Shown here piece after piece: positions 1 through 7,554 of a DNA stretch of 8,087 bases. The position numbers and the translations under genes were made by a program. A model generated the notes under the pieces. It made no database searches. It was not told the DNA's origin and saw only the letters and a list, made by a program, of their open reading frames with translations. The number at the start of each line of letters is the position of its first letter. Positions within the stretch are counted from its first letter, which is position 1. The stretch is from positions 1-8,087 of the forward strand of contig JAEYYV010000172.1 in the NCBI GenBank assembly GCA_023428295.1, written 5' to 3'. This DNA is from Pseudomonadota bacterium (GTDB taxonomy: Bacteria; Myxococcota_A; Polyangia; Haliangiales; Haliangiaceae).

Positions 1-1497
1 GAGCCAGAGCAGCTCGCGCATCATTACGAGCACGCTGGCGATCCGCGAGCGGCGCGCTGGGCGATCGTCGCCGCCGACGATGCGCGTGCCCAGCTCGCGT
101 GGGCCGTTGCCTCGGATTGGTACGAGCGCGCGATCGCGCTGGGCGAGACCCACTGCCAGCAGCAGCGCGCCGAGTGCTTGTTCCTCGGCGGAAAGCTCGC
201 GGAAGCGGCGGACGCGTACGAGCGCCTCGCGAACAGCGCGCCGGACGGCGGCGAGACGTGGCGCGTGCGCGCGGCCGAGTCGTTCATCAAGCTCGGCGAG
301 CTCGAGCGCGGACTCGCGATCCTCGACGGTGTGCTCGCGCGGCGCGGCGAACCGCGCGCGAAGAGCCGCCTCACGAGCACCGCACGTACGCTCGGCGTCA
401 TGGCGCGCTGGCTCTCGCCACTGCCGATGCGCGCGACTGCGCCTGCCGACGACGTTCTCGCGGCCGCGTATCGCGTGATCGCGAGCTTTCTGTCCACGCC
501 CTACCCCATCGAAGCGTTCGAGTATGTCGTGCGCTCCGTCGCGGTGGCGGATCGCACCGGCGATCGCGACAACCACGCCACGGGTATGGCGATGCTATCG
601 GTGTACATCGCGATCTCGTCGCTCGGCCGCTACGGTGATCGCGCGATCGCCATCGCGGCGAAGAGCGGTGCTCCGTATCCGCGCATGGTGGCCGCCGGCG
701 CCACCGGGATCCTCGCGACGATCCGCGGCGACTGGGACACGATGCGGCGCTCGCACGGCGAGGGCCATCGCATCTGCCTGAGGCTGGGCCTCGAGAAGTC
801 GTGGGAAGCGTCGTTCCTGCGAACGTACGAAGCCCTCGGCGAGTACTACGCGGGTGAACCGTCGCGCGCGGTCGCGATCCTCGACGAGCTCGTGGAGACC
901 AGCGACGATCTGTTCGCGCGCGCGCTGATCGGCTCGTATCGCGCGCGCGCGCTGCTCCTCGACGGAAGGATCGACGCCGCGCGCGCCGCGGAGCACGACA
1001 TCGCACACGCGCGCGTTGCCAAGCGTGGCCTCCCCGAGATCTATCGCCAGCTGTTCGGCGCGGAGCTCGCTCTTGTCGACGGCGATTGGCCGCGCGCCGA
1101 GGCGCTGGGGCACGAGCTCGCGGCCCACGCACGCCGCGAGTGGATCGGTGCGCTGCCCGCGGTGTCAGCGATGATCGAGATCCTCATCGCGACCGCCGAG
1201 ATCGGGCGCGCGGATCGCGAGTCCGCGCGCCGCGCACGTGCGCGCGCGAAGCGCCTCGAGAGGCTCGGCCGCGTCTCGTTCTATGCGGTCACCGCGCTCA
1301 GGCTGCGCGCGCAAGCAGAGCTACGCCTCGGCGATACCGCAAAGGCCGCGCGCGTTCTCGACACCGCATCGATCGCGGCGGCGCGGTGTGGGAGCAGGCT
1401 CGACCGTCTGATCATCGAGCGGTTGCGCGGAAACGCTGTCGATCTCGGCTCGCTCGCGGAGGCCGTCCGCTGGAGCACCGGCGGAATCGTGTACTAA
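1..1497 (+). CDS. C-terminal part of a large TPR-repeat protein, probably a Ser/Thr kinase/ATPase-TPR regulator (5' end outside window)
   Basis: The frame is open from the first base and ends at a tandem TAA TAA (1495-1500), so the visible 498 residues are the C-terminal part of a longer protein. All visible sequence looks alpha-helical, rich in Ala, Arg, Leu and Glu, with TPR-like helix pairs: around residues 60-80 (LAEAADAYERLANSAP), 95-113 (GELERGLAILDGVLARRG), 280-300 (SRAVAILDELVETSDD), 350-375 (ALVDGDWPRAEALGHELA) and 440-460 (LRLGDTAKAARVLDTAS). The opening segment (LAHHYEHAGD, then AADDARAQLAWAVASDWYERA) resembles the junction after the ATPase module in myxobacterial PknK-like proteins, where a kinase domain, an AAA/NACHT-type ATPase and a TPR tail are joined. 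No catalytic domain is visible, so this assignment is inference from tail resemblance. It could also be a MalT-like or adenylate-cyclase-associated ATPase. A likely role is signal-responsive protein-protein scaffolding in the cytoplasm. The next gene starts 12 bases after the first stop in the same frame, suggesting co-transcription. Confidence 0.75.
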   Translation, partial: EPEQLAHHYEHAGDPRAARWAIVAADDARAQLAWAVASDWYERAIALGETHCQQQRAECLFLGGKLAEAADAYERLANSAPDGGETWRVRAAESFIKLGELERGLAILDGVLARRGEPRAKSRLTSTARTLGVMARWLSPLPMRATAPADDVLAAAYRVIASFLSTPYPIEAFEYVVRSVAVADRTGDRDNHATGMAMLSVYIAISSLGRYGDRAIAIAAKSGAPYPRMVAAGATGILATIRGDWDTMRRSHGEGHRICLRLGLEKSWEASFLRTYEALGEYYAGEPSRAVAILDELVETSDDLFARALIGSYRARALLLDGRIDAARAAEHDIAHARVAKRGLPEIYRQLFGAELALVDGDWPRAEALGHELAAHARREWIGALPAVSAMIEILIATAEIGRADRESARRARARAKRLERLGRVSFYAVTALRLRAQAELRLGDTAKAARVLDTASIAAARCGSRLDRLIIERLRGNAVDLGSLAEAVRWSTGGIVY

Positions 1498-1500
1498 TAA
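1495..1500 (+). other. Tandem in-frame stop codons between two same-frame genes
   Basis: TAA TAA closes the TPR protein. The downstream flavoprotein ATG at 1510 lies in the same reading frame, separated by these two stops and three sense codons (TCG CTT CCC). This fixes the boundary of both genes: the upstream protein cannot run on without reading through two stops, and the downstream start cannot lie before 1501. Confidence 0.9.
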
Positions 1501-1509
1501 TCGCTTCCC

Positions 1510-3240
1510 ATGCCCTCGGTGATCGTGATCGGAGGAGGTATCGGCGGACTGACGGCCGCGCACGAGCTCGCCGAGCGCGGCTTCTCCGTCGACGTATACG
1601 ACGCAGGCTCGAGCTGGGGCGGCAAGGCGCGCTCGCAGCCCGTGGAGGGCTCGGGGACCAACGGCCGCCGCGATCTTCCCGGCGAGCACGGCTTCCGCTT
1701 CTACCCGCGCTTCTACACGCATGTCGTGGACACGATGCGCAGGATCCCCACGAAGAGCGGCAACGTCGCCGATCGGCTGCGCGAGACGAGCGAGAGCGCG
1801 ATCGCCCTCGTCGACGAGGTCACGTGGTTTCGCTTCGCGCGGCGCAAGCTCGCAAAGCCGTACGAGGTCGTCGACGCGCTCAACCTGTTCTTCCGCGAGC
1901 TCGACTTCGATCCCGGCGACGTCGCGCTGTTCTCGGCGAAGTTCCTCCAGTTCTTCACGTCGAGCGACGCGCGGCGCCTCGGCCAGTACGAGTACATGTC
2001 GTGGTGGCAGTTCCTCGAAGGCGATCTCTACTCGCCCGAGTTTCAGCGCCAGCTTCGCGCCGTGCCGCGCACGATGGTCGCGATGGATCCCGCGGTGGGC
2101 TCCGCGCTCACGCTCGGATCGATCTCGATGCAGCTCATCCTCGACTACGCGGGGAGCGGCTCGACCAACGACCGAACGATGGGCGGACCGACGAGCGAGA
2201 TGTGGTTCGATCCATGGATCGAGCATCTCTCGAGCGTGGGCGTGCGCCTCCACAGCGGTGTGGGCGTCGCGTCGCTCGAGACCGTCGATGACGAGATCAC
2301 CGGCGTGACGCTGCGCGACGGGCGCAAGGCCCGCGCGGACTATTACGTGCTCGCCGTTCCCCTCGACGTGGTCCCGTCCTTGATCACGCCGGACATGGCC
2401 GAGGTGGATCCGGTGCTCGCGCGACTGCGCGTCGCGAACATCGACAAGCTCGTGTCGTGGATGGTCGGCATCCAGTACTTCCTCTACGAGGACATCCGGC
2501 TCGTTCGCGGGCACCTGTTCTATCCCGACTCACCGTGGGGCCTGACGTCGATCTCGCAGCCGCAGTTCTGGGATGACCTCGGGCTGTTTCGTCGGCGGTA
2601 CGGCGACGGTGAGGTCGGCGGGCTGATCTCCGTCGACATCGCGGAGTGGGACACTCCGGGCACGTACATCACCAAGCCCGCAAAGCTCTGCACACCGGAC
2701 GAGGTCGCGAAGGAAGTGTGGATGCAGATGAAGGCAGCCCTCAACAGCGATCACGGGCGCACCGAGGACGTGCTGCGCGACGAGCTCCTTCACTCGTGGC
2801 ACCTCGACACGGATCTGGATTACTCGCGCGGTCTTCCGCCGACCAATCGCAATCGCTTGCTCGTGCACCCACCCGGCGCGTGGGATCTGCGCCCCGAGGC
2901 CGGCACCGCGATCCGCAACCTCACGCTGGCGTCGGACTACGTGCGTACGCACACGAACCTCGCGACGATGGAAGGCGCGAACGAAGCGGGCCGCCGCGCG
3001 GTGAACGTGATCCTCGAGCGCTCGAACGCGCCAACACCCAAGGTCGCCGTGTGGCCGCTGCAAGAGCCCGCGATGTTCGACGTGTGGAAGCGTCTCGACG
3101 AGCGCCTCTTTCGCGCAGGACGAAAGCACGTGTTCGAGCTGCTCGGCATTCGTGTCGCCGCGCAGGCTGGTGACCTCATGCGCCGATTCATCACCGGGAG
3201 TGGGCTCGAGAAGATCGACGATCTGCTCGATGGTCTGTGA
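1510..3240 (+). CDS. FAD-dependent oxidoreductase, amine oxidase/carotenoid desaturase superfamily (hydroxysqualene dehydroxylase-like)
   Basis: A complete 576-residue flavoprotein. The N-terminus opens straight into a Rossmann fold: VIVIGGGIGGLTAAHEL (GxGxxG at Gly8, Gly10, Gly13), the acidic strand end VDVYD (Asp31) and the second FAD motif GGKARS (37-42). Next is GEHGFRFYPRFY (58-69), typical of the HpnE / phytoene-desaturase-like branch. Mid-protein blocks DRTMGGPTSEMWFDPW (221-236) and PDSPWGLTSISQPQFW (339-354) lie in the substrate-domain region. The C-terminal FAD-contact segment is LASDYVRTHTNLATMEGANEAG (473-494), with Ser475 in place of the more usual Gly in AGD. About 80 further residues follow, ending LEKIDDLLDGL. 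The family oxidises or desaturates lipids, isoprenoids or amines; the substrate here cannot be read from sequence. The ATG at 1510 is preferred because the Rossmann strand follows at once and an in-frame TAA at 1498 bars any upstream start. No clear Shine-Dalgarno precedes it, so translation may be coupled to the upstream gene. Confidence 0.9.
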   Translation: MPSVIVIGGGIGGLTAAHELAERGFSVDVYDAGSSWGGKARSQPVEGSGTNGRRDLPGEHGFRFYPRFYTHVVDTMRRIPTKSGNVADRLRETSESAIALVDEVTWFRFARRKLAKPYEVVDALNLFFRELDFDPGDVALFSAKFLQFFTSSDARRLGQYEYMSWWQFLEGDLYSPEFQRQLRAVPRTMVAMDPAVGSALTLGSISMQLILDYAGSGSTNDRTMGGPTSEMWFDPWIEHLSSVGVRLHSGVGVASLETVDDEITGVTLRDGRKARADYYVLAVPLDVVPSLITPDMAEVDPVLARLRVANIDKLVSWMVGIQYFLYEDIRLVRGHLFYPDSPWGLTSISQPQFWDDLGLFRRRYGDGEVGGLISVDIAEWDTPGTYITKPAKLCTPDEVAKEVWMQMKAALNSDHGRTEDVLRDELLHSWHLDTDLDYSRGLPPTNRNRLLVHPPGAWDLRPEAGTAIRNLTLASDYVRTHTNLATMEGANEAGRRAVNVILERSNAPTPKVAVWPLQEPAMFDVWKRLDERLFRAGRKHVFELLGIRVAAQAGDLMRRFITGSGLEKIDDLLDGL

Positions 3241-3247
3241 CCGGTCA
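3238..3247. repeat. 10-bp perfect palindrome joining the two convergent stop codons
   Basis: TGACCGGTCA reads the same on both strands. Its left TGA is the stop of the + strand flavoprotein and its right end is the TGA stop of the - strand pump gene, leaving CCGG as the whole intergenic region. The symmetry does not extend further (G at 3237 faces G at 3248). There is no T-tract, so it is not a recognisable intrinsic terminator. Part of the symmetry follows simply from two facing TGA codons; only the central CCGG is additional. Confidence 0.8.
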
Positions 3248-6200
3248 GGGTGAGCGTGGCGAGCCCGTTCGACTCCTCGACAAGAGCCACGCGTAGAGCG
3301 TCGGCAGCACGAGCAGCGTGAGCAGCGTCGACGTGACCAGCCCGCCGATCACGACCGTCGCGAGCGGCTTCTGCACCTCCGCACCAGCGCCCGATGCGAT
3401 CGCCATCGGAACGAAGCCGAGCGATGCGACGAGCGCCGTCACGAGCACCGGTCGCAACCGGACGCGCGCTCCCTCGTACGCGGCGTCGCGTCCCGAGAGT
3501 CCAGCGCGTCGTCGCTCCTCGAGGTAGCTCACGAGGACGAGCCCGTTCAGCACGGCGACGCCGAACAGCGCGATGAAGCCAACGCCTGCCGAGATCGAGA
3601 GCGGCATTCCGCGAATCGCGAGCGCGAGCAGACCGCCGGTGACGGCGAACGGGACGTCGAGATAGATGAGTGCGGCGAGCCGAGCCGAGCCCGTCGCCGC
3701 GTAGAGCATCACGAAGATCAGCGCGAGCGAGAGCGGGACCACGATCGCCAACCGCTTGGTCGCAGCTTCGAGGTTCTCGAACCCACCGCCCCAATCCGTG
3801 AAGTAGCCCGGTGGGATCACGCCCGCGGACTCGACCGCCTCCCTTGCATCCGCGACGAACCCGCCGAGGTCGCGGCCGCGAACGTTCAGCTCGACGGTCA
3901 CGCGGCGGCGGCCGGACTCGTGGCTGATCTGCGCGGGACCATCCTCGATGACAATGTCGGCCAGCTCGGACATCGGCACGAGCGCACCGCTGGGAGAGCG
4001 CACCTTGAGCCCCTTGATCTTGTCGACCGAATCGCGCGACGCCGGATCGAAGCGCACCGTCAGCGCGAACCGGCGCTGCCCCTCGAGGACGATGCCGACC
4101 TCGCGACCACCGATGGTGGAGATGGTCTCGAGCACCTCCGACGCGTTCATCCCGTACCGCGCGATCGCGCGGCGATCGATCTTCACGCGCATCACGGGGA
4201 GCCCGGCGACCTGTTCGGCCTTCACGTCGGCGGCGCCCGGAACTCTCGAGAGCACGCTCGCCGTCGCCTTCGCGATCCGTTCGAGCGCGCCGAGGTCATC
4301 GCCGTAGATCTCGAGCGCCACGTCGGAGCGCACGCCGGAGATGAGCTCTGCGACGCGGAGCTCGATCGGCTGCGAGTAGCTGAAGCTCTGACCGGGCAGC
4401 GCTTGTCTGAGTGCCTTGTCGATCGCGACGACCAGCTCTTCGCGCGTCTCGGCTGTCGTCCACTCGTCGTGCGGCGCGAGCATGATGAAGATGTCCGAGA
4501 GCTCGACGCCCATCGGATCCGTCGCGATCTCGGCGCGTCCGGTCTTGGAGACCACCGTGGTGACCTCGGGGAACTGCTTCACGATCTTCTCGAGCTCGGT
4601 GGTCTGCCGCACCGACTCCTCGAGCGAGATGCTCGGCAACCGCATCGCCTGCATCGCGATCGCGCCCTCGTCGAGCTCGGGGACAAACTCGCTCCCGAGG
4701 CGCGAGCCGACGACGGCGCTGCCGGCCAAGAGCACCATGGCGGCGACGAGCGTGGTCCACCGATGAGCGAGCGCGCGACGCAAGGCCGGCTCGTACACGC
4801 GACGCACGCCCGCGACGACGAGCCCTTCCTTCTCCGAGACCTTTCGCGGCAGGACGAGCGAGGCCACAGCGGGGATGAACGTCATCGCGAGGACGAGTGC
4901 GCCCGCGAGTGCGAACAGCACCGTCATCGCCATCGGGACGAACATCTTTCCTTCGATCCCGACGAGCGTGAGGATCGGCAGATAGACGATCGCGATGATG
5001 ACGACCCCGAACGTCGCCGAGCGCAGCACTTCGCGGCTCGCTTGCATCACGACCTGCGTGCGCTCCTCCGATGTCACGGGCCTGCCGAGCTGATGCGACC
5101 GCTCGGCGAGCATTCGCACCGAGTTCTCGACGACGATCACCGCGCCGTCGACGATCAGGCCAAAGTCGATCGCACCGAGCGACATGAGATTCCCCGACAC
5201 GCCAAAGCGACGCATCCCGAGGAACGCGACGAGCATCGACAGCGGAATCACGAGCGAGACCAAGAGTCCCGCGCGCAGGCTCCTCAGCATGAGGAGAAGG
5301 ACGAGGATCACGAGGACGCCGCCCTCGATCAGGCTCTTCGCGACGGTGTGCACCGTCTTTGTCACGAGATCCGTCCGGTCGTAGAACGGATCGATCCACA
5401 CACCGAGCTTCGCGAGCGCGGGCGCCATCGTCTCGATCGCGATCTTCGCCTCGGTCACCACCTCGCGCGAGTTGGCGCCCATGCGCATCATCACGATGCC
5501 GGTCACGACCTCGCCACGTCCGTCCCGCGTCACGGCGCCTTGCCGCACCATCGGAGCCACCGCGATCGTGGCGATGCTACGCACGAGCACGGGCGTTCCC
5601 GCGTCGCTCGCTCGCACCACGACATCGCCGATGTCATCCGCGCCACCGAGGAGACCCTCGCCGCGGATCAGGTACTGCTCGGCGTTGTGCTCGACGTACG
5701 CGCCGCCCGCGTTCGCGTTGTTCCGCTGGAGGGCCTCGACGACCTGGTCGAGCGAGACGTCGAGCCGCGCGAGATCGTCGGGACGCACCTGGACCTCGTA
5801 CGTCTTCAGCTCGCCACCGTACGAGTTGACCTCGACCACGCCCTTCACCGTGCGCAACCGCGGTGCGATCTCCCACTCGAGGATCGTCCGCAGCGCCATC
5901 GGCGACATCGTGACGCCGGTGATCGGGCGGACCTCGAACTGCAGGATCTCGCCGAGCCCCGTCGACACGGGGCCCATCTCGGGCTCGCCGTAGCCCGGAG
6001 GAATGGCCTCTCGAGCGGCCGCGAGTCGTTCGCCGATCTGCTGCCGCGCGAAGTAGATGTCCGTGCCGTCCTCGAACACGATCGTGACGGCCGACAGCCC
6101 GAACTTCGAGGTCGAGCGAATCTCGACGACGCTCGGCAAGCCGCTCATCGCCTGCTCGACCGGCGTGGTGATCAGCTTCTCGACCTCCTCGGGGCCGAGC

Positions 6201-6364
6201 GCGGGGGACGACGTGAGGATCTGCACCTGGACGTTCGTCACGTCCGGTACAGCATCGATCGGCAGCCGCATCATCGCCGAGAGACCACCGACGACGAGCA
6301 ACAGCGACGCGATCACGACGAGGAACCGATTCTTGAGCGACCACTCGAGGACTCGTTCGATCAT
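3245..6364 (-). CDS. czcA: CzcA-type heavy-metal efflux RND transporter (inner-membrane pump)
   Basis: A 1039-residue proton-driven pump, close to the usual length of CzcA/CusA proteins. The layout is that of RND pumps: TM1 about 14-33, first periplasmic loop about 34-343, TM2-TM6 about 344-505, TM7 about 536-555, second periplasmic loop about 556-870, TM8-TM12 about 872-1025. TM4 carries DFGLIVDGAVIVVEN with Asp400, Asp406 and Glu413, the proton-relay residues matching Asp402, Asp408 and Glu415 of Cupriavidus CzcA. This form is typical of pumps for divalent cations (Zn, Co, Cd, Ni), not Cu(I)/Ag(I). By manual alignment the CusA methionine triad (M573, M623, M672) falls on Gln572, Leu622 and Glu673. 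Other family blocks include PDVTNVQVQI (40-49), SEFVPELDEGAI (558-569) and ELISGVRSDVAL (673-684). The ATG at 6364 is chosen because MIERVLEWSLKNR is the canonical N-terminus; a longer reading frame upstream overlaps the end of czcB and is not pump-like. It starts 2 bases after the czcB stop without a clear ribosome site, so it is probably translationally coupled. Confidence 0.95.
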   Translation of the reverse strand: MIERVLEWSLKNRFLVVIASLLLVVGGLSAMMRLPIDAVPDVTNVQVQILTSSPALGPEEVEKLITTPVEQAMSGLPSVVEIRSTSKFGLSAVTIVFEDGTDIYFARQQIGERLAAAREAIPPGYGEPEMGPVSTGLGEILQFEVRPITGVTMSPMALRTILEWEIAPRLRTVKGVVEVNSYGGELKTYEVQVRPDDLARLDVSLDQVVEALQRNNANAGGAYVEHNAEQYLIRGEGLLGGADDIGDVVVRASDAGTPVLVRSIATIAVAPMVRQGAVTRDGRGEVVTGIVMMRMGANSREVVTEAKIAIETMAPALAKLGVWIDPFYDRTDLVTKTVHTVAKSLIEGGVLVILVLLLMLRSLRAGLLVSLVIPLSMLVAFLGMRRFGVSGNLMSLGAIDFGLIVDGAVIVVENSVRMLAERSHQLGRPVTSEERTQVVMQASREVLRSATFGVVIIAIVYLPILTLVGIEGKMFVPMAMTVLFALAGALVLAMTFIPAVASLVLPRKVSEKEGLVVAGVRRVYEPALRRALAHRWTTLVAAMVLLAGSAVVGSRLGSEFVPELDEGAIAMQAMRLPSISLEESVRQTTELEKIVKQFPEVTTVVSKTGRAEIATDPMGVELSDIFIMLAPHDEWTTAETREELVVAIDKALRQALPGQSFSYSQPIELRVAELISGVRSDVALEIYGDDLGALERIAKATASVLSRVPGAADVKAEQVAGLPVMRVKIDRRAIARYGMNASEVLETISTIGGREVGIVLEGQRRFALTVRFDPASRDSVDKIKGLKVRSPSGALVPMSELADIVIEDGPAQISHESGRRRVTVELNVRGRDLGGFVADAREAVESAGVIPPGYFTDWGGGFENLEAATKRLAIVVPLSLALIFVMLYAATGSARLAALIYLDVPFAVTGGLLALAIRGMPLSISAGVGFIALFGVAVLNGLVLVSYLEERRRAGLSGRDAAYEGARVRLRPVLVTALVASLGFVPMAIASGAGAEVQKPLATVVIGGLVTSTLLTLLVLPTLYAWLLSRSRTGSPRSP
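5126..5167 (-). other. TM4 proton-relay / metal-class signature of CzcA
   Basis: This encodes residues 400-413, DFGLIVDGAVIVVE, followed by Asn414. It matches the DFGxxxDGAxxxVEN consensus used to separate divalent-cation HME-RND pumps from CusA-like Cu/Ag pumps, in which the first Asp is replaced. It is the best single clue to substrate class in the window. Confidence 0.85.
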
Positions 6365-6366
6365 CG

Positions 6367-7554
6367 CTAGTGCTCGTGTCCGCCGAAGCTGTCGCGACGC
6401 GCCTCGGACTTGAGTTGGAAGGCACCGGTCGTGACCACCTTCTCGCCGGCCGCGAGGCCGCGCGTGATCTGGACCCATCCGTCCGCGCTCACTCCGATCT
6501 CCACCTCGCGGAGCTGAAACTCGCCGTCGCCGACCGGCACGAACACGATGGACTTGTCGCCATCACGCTGCACGGCGCTGCTCGGTGCGAACAAGCCCTC
6601 GCGCGCTTCGCCCTTGCTGCCGGCGAGCGCGACCTTCGCGAACATGCCGGGCTTGAGTGCGCCATCGGCGTTGGGCACGACGACGCGAACCTTGATCGTG
6701 CGCGATCGCTTGTCGACGATGGCGCCGATCGATTGGATCTCGCCGGTGAACTCGCGCTCGGGCCACGCGGTGACGAACGCGCTGACCTTCTGGCCGATCG
6801 CGAGCTGCGAGAGGTCACGTTCGTACGCGTCGACCTGCATCCAGACCTGCGCGAGGTTCAGGATGACTCCGACGGTGTCCTCCGGCTGGATCACTTGCCC
6901 GAGCGAGACCGGGCGCTCGACGAGGATGCCGCCGATCGGCGTGGTCACGCTGATCGCCGACGACGAGTGCTGATCGGCGCTGAACCGCTCGAGCTGCGCG
7001 TCGGAGAAGCCGAGCGTGTGAAGACGGGCCTCCGCTGCTTCTTTGGCGGCGCGCGCCTTCGTCGCCTCGGCCTCCGCGACGCGATAGTCCTGCTCGGCGG
7101 AGATCTTCTTCTCGAACAGGATCTTCTCGCGATCCGCGGTCTCTCGCGTCAGCCGCGCGTGTGCGACCGCCGCGAGGTAGTCCGCCTTGGCCGAGCCGAG
7201 CTCGGGTGAATCGACGACAGCGATCAGCTGCCCTGCCTTCACCACGGTGCCGACGCTCACCGGGAGCTTGGTGATGCGACCGCTGATCTTCGAGCCGAGG
7301 CGCGCGACCCCGTCGTCGGGTGGAAGGACCTCGGCGGTCGCTCGGATCTCCGACGATACCGCGCGAACGGTCACGACGTCGGTCGCGAGCTTGGTGGTCG
7401 CGAGCTGCGCTTTGGTGAGGCGCACGACACCGTCGTCGTGCCGGCCCCTCTCGTGACCCTCTTCGTCGTGCTCGTCGTTATGATCGTCGTGCTTGTCGGC
7501 CCTATGTCCGCACGCGAGCAGCGCGAACACGACGACGCCAGCGAGCCGCTTCAC
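6367..7554 (-). CDS. czcB: CzcB-type periplasmic adaptor (membrane fusion) lipoprotein with His/Asp-rich N-terminus
   Basis: A 395-residue adaptor linking the RND pump to the outer-membrane channel. The GTG start at 7554 overlaps the czcC stop (GTGA) and has a strong Shine-Dalgarno, GAGGTGA, just upstream. It gives a short lipoprotein signal, VKRLAGVVVFALLAC, with the lipobox cysteine at residue 15 and Gly at +2. Residues 16-42 are packed with His and acidic residues (six His, eleven Asp/Glu), a likely metal-binding stretch. Then come the first lipoyl half (about 83-115, SKISGRITKLPVSVGTVVKAG), an alpha-helical coiled-coil hairpin (about 116-190), the second lipoyl half (about 199-232, VTTPIGGILVERPVSLGQVI), a beta-barrel domain (about 236-310, ending GALKPGMFAKV) and a membrane-proximal domain (about 320-386). 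The C-terminus ends GGHEH. A longer frame reaching 7836 exists but overlaps czcC and has no signal peptide, so it was rejected. Confidence 0.93.
   Translation of the reverse strand: MKRLAGVVVFALLACGHRADKHDDHNDEHDEEGHERGRHDDGVVRLTKAQLATTKLATDVVTVRAVSSEIRATAEVLPPDDGVARLGSKISGRITKLPVSVGTVVKAGQLIAVVDSPELGSAKADYLAAVAHARLTRETADREKILFEKKISAEQDYRVAEAEATKARAAKEAAEARLHTLGFSDAQLERFSADQHSSSAISVTTPIGGILVERPVSLGQVIQPEDTVGVILNLAQVWMQVDAYERDLSQLAIGQKVSAFVTAWPEREFTGEIQSIGAIVDKRSRTIKVRVVVPNADGALKPGMFAKVALAGSKGEAREGLFAPSSAVQRDGDKSIVFVPVGDGEFQLREVEIGVSADGWVQITRGLAAGEKVVTTGAFQLKSEARRDSFGGHEH
7429..7512 (-). other. His/Asp/Glu-rich putative metal-binding segment of CzcB
   Basis: This encodes residues 15-42, from the lipidated Cys15 to Gly42. 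His occurs at 17, 22, 25, 29, 34 and 39, spaced 3-5 residues apart, with eleven Asp or Glu between them and almost no hydrophobic residue. Such stretches in metal adaptors and periplasmic chaperones bind Zn, Ni or Co. Its place next to the lipid anchor suggests a flexible periplasmic metal collector. The binding role is inference. Confidence 0.7.
7463..7498 (-). repeat. Imperfect 21-bp tandem duplication inside the CzcB His-rich segment
   Basis: The 15-mer TCGTCGTGCTCGTCG at 7463-7477 recurs at 7484-7498 with one mismatch (T at 7494). The offset is 21 bases, a whole number of codons. In protein it gives two related heptads, DKHDDHN (20-26) and DEHDEEG (27-33). It may be a short in-frame duplication that lengthened the metal-binding tail, although a run of few codon types (GAC, CAC, GAG) can also produce such similarity. 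Confidence 0.6.

Noticed and set aside
935..955. CG-alternating runs (CGCGCGCGCG) in the TPR gene
   Set aside because: They encode Arg-Ala pairs in helices and reflect base composition; similar short runs occur elsewhere in the same gene.
1531..1540. Shine-Dalgarno-like GGAGGAGGTA just inside the flavoprotein gene
   Set aside because: It encodes the glycines of the FAD-binding GxGxxG loop, and no suitable start codon follows in a frame with a protein-like product.
1321..2514. A long - strand frame opposite the TPR and flavoprotein genes
   Set aside because: It spans the end of one real gene and the start of another, has no recognisable motif, and is explained by GC-rich codon bias.
3254..3292. 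Possible terminator stem: GCGTGGC at 3254-3260 with GCCACGC at 3286-3292
   Set aside because: The 7-bp stem has a 25-base loop, no T-tract, and lies within the czcA coding end; such inverted repeats are frequent by chance in GC-rich DNA.
3920..6370. An open frame of 816 codons on the + strand, opposite the pump gene
   Set aside because: It is antisense to a clear CzcA. Its product is dominated by Arg, His, Asp and Glu with no fold-like pattern, as expected from the complement of GC-rich coding DNA.
6365..6478. 38-residue N-terminal extension of czcA
   Set aside because: It would overlap the end of czcB, is Arg/Gly-rich and unlike any RND N-terminus; MIERVLEWSLKNR at 6364 is the family-typical start.
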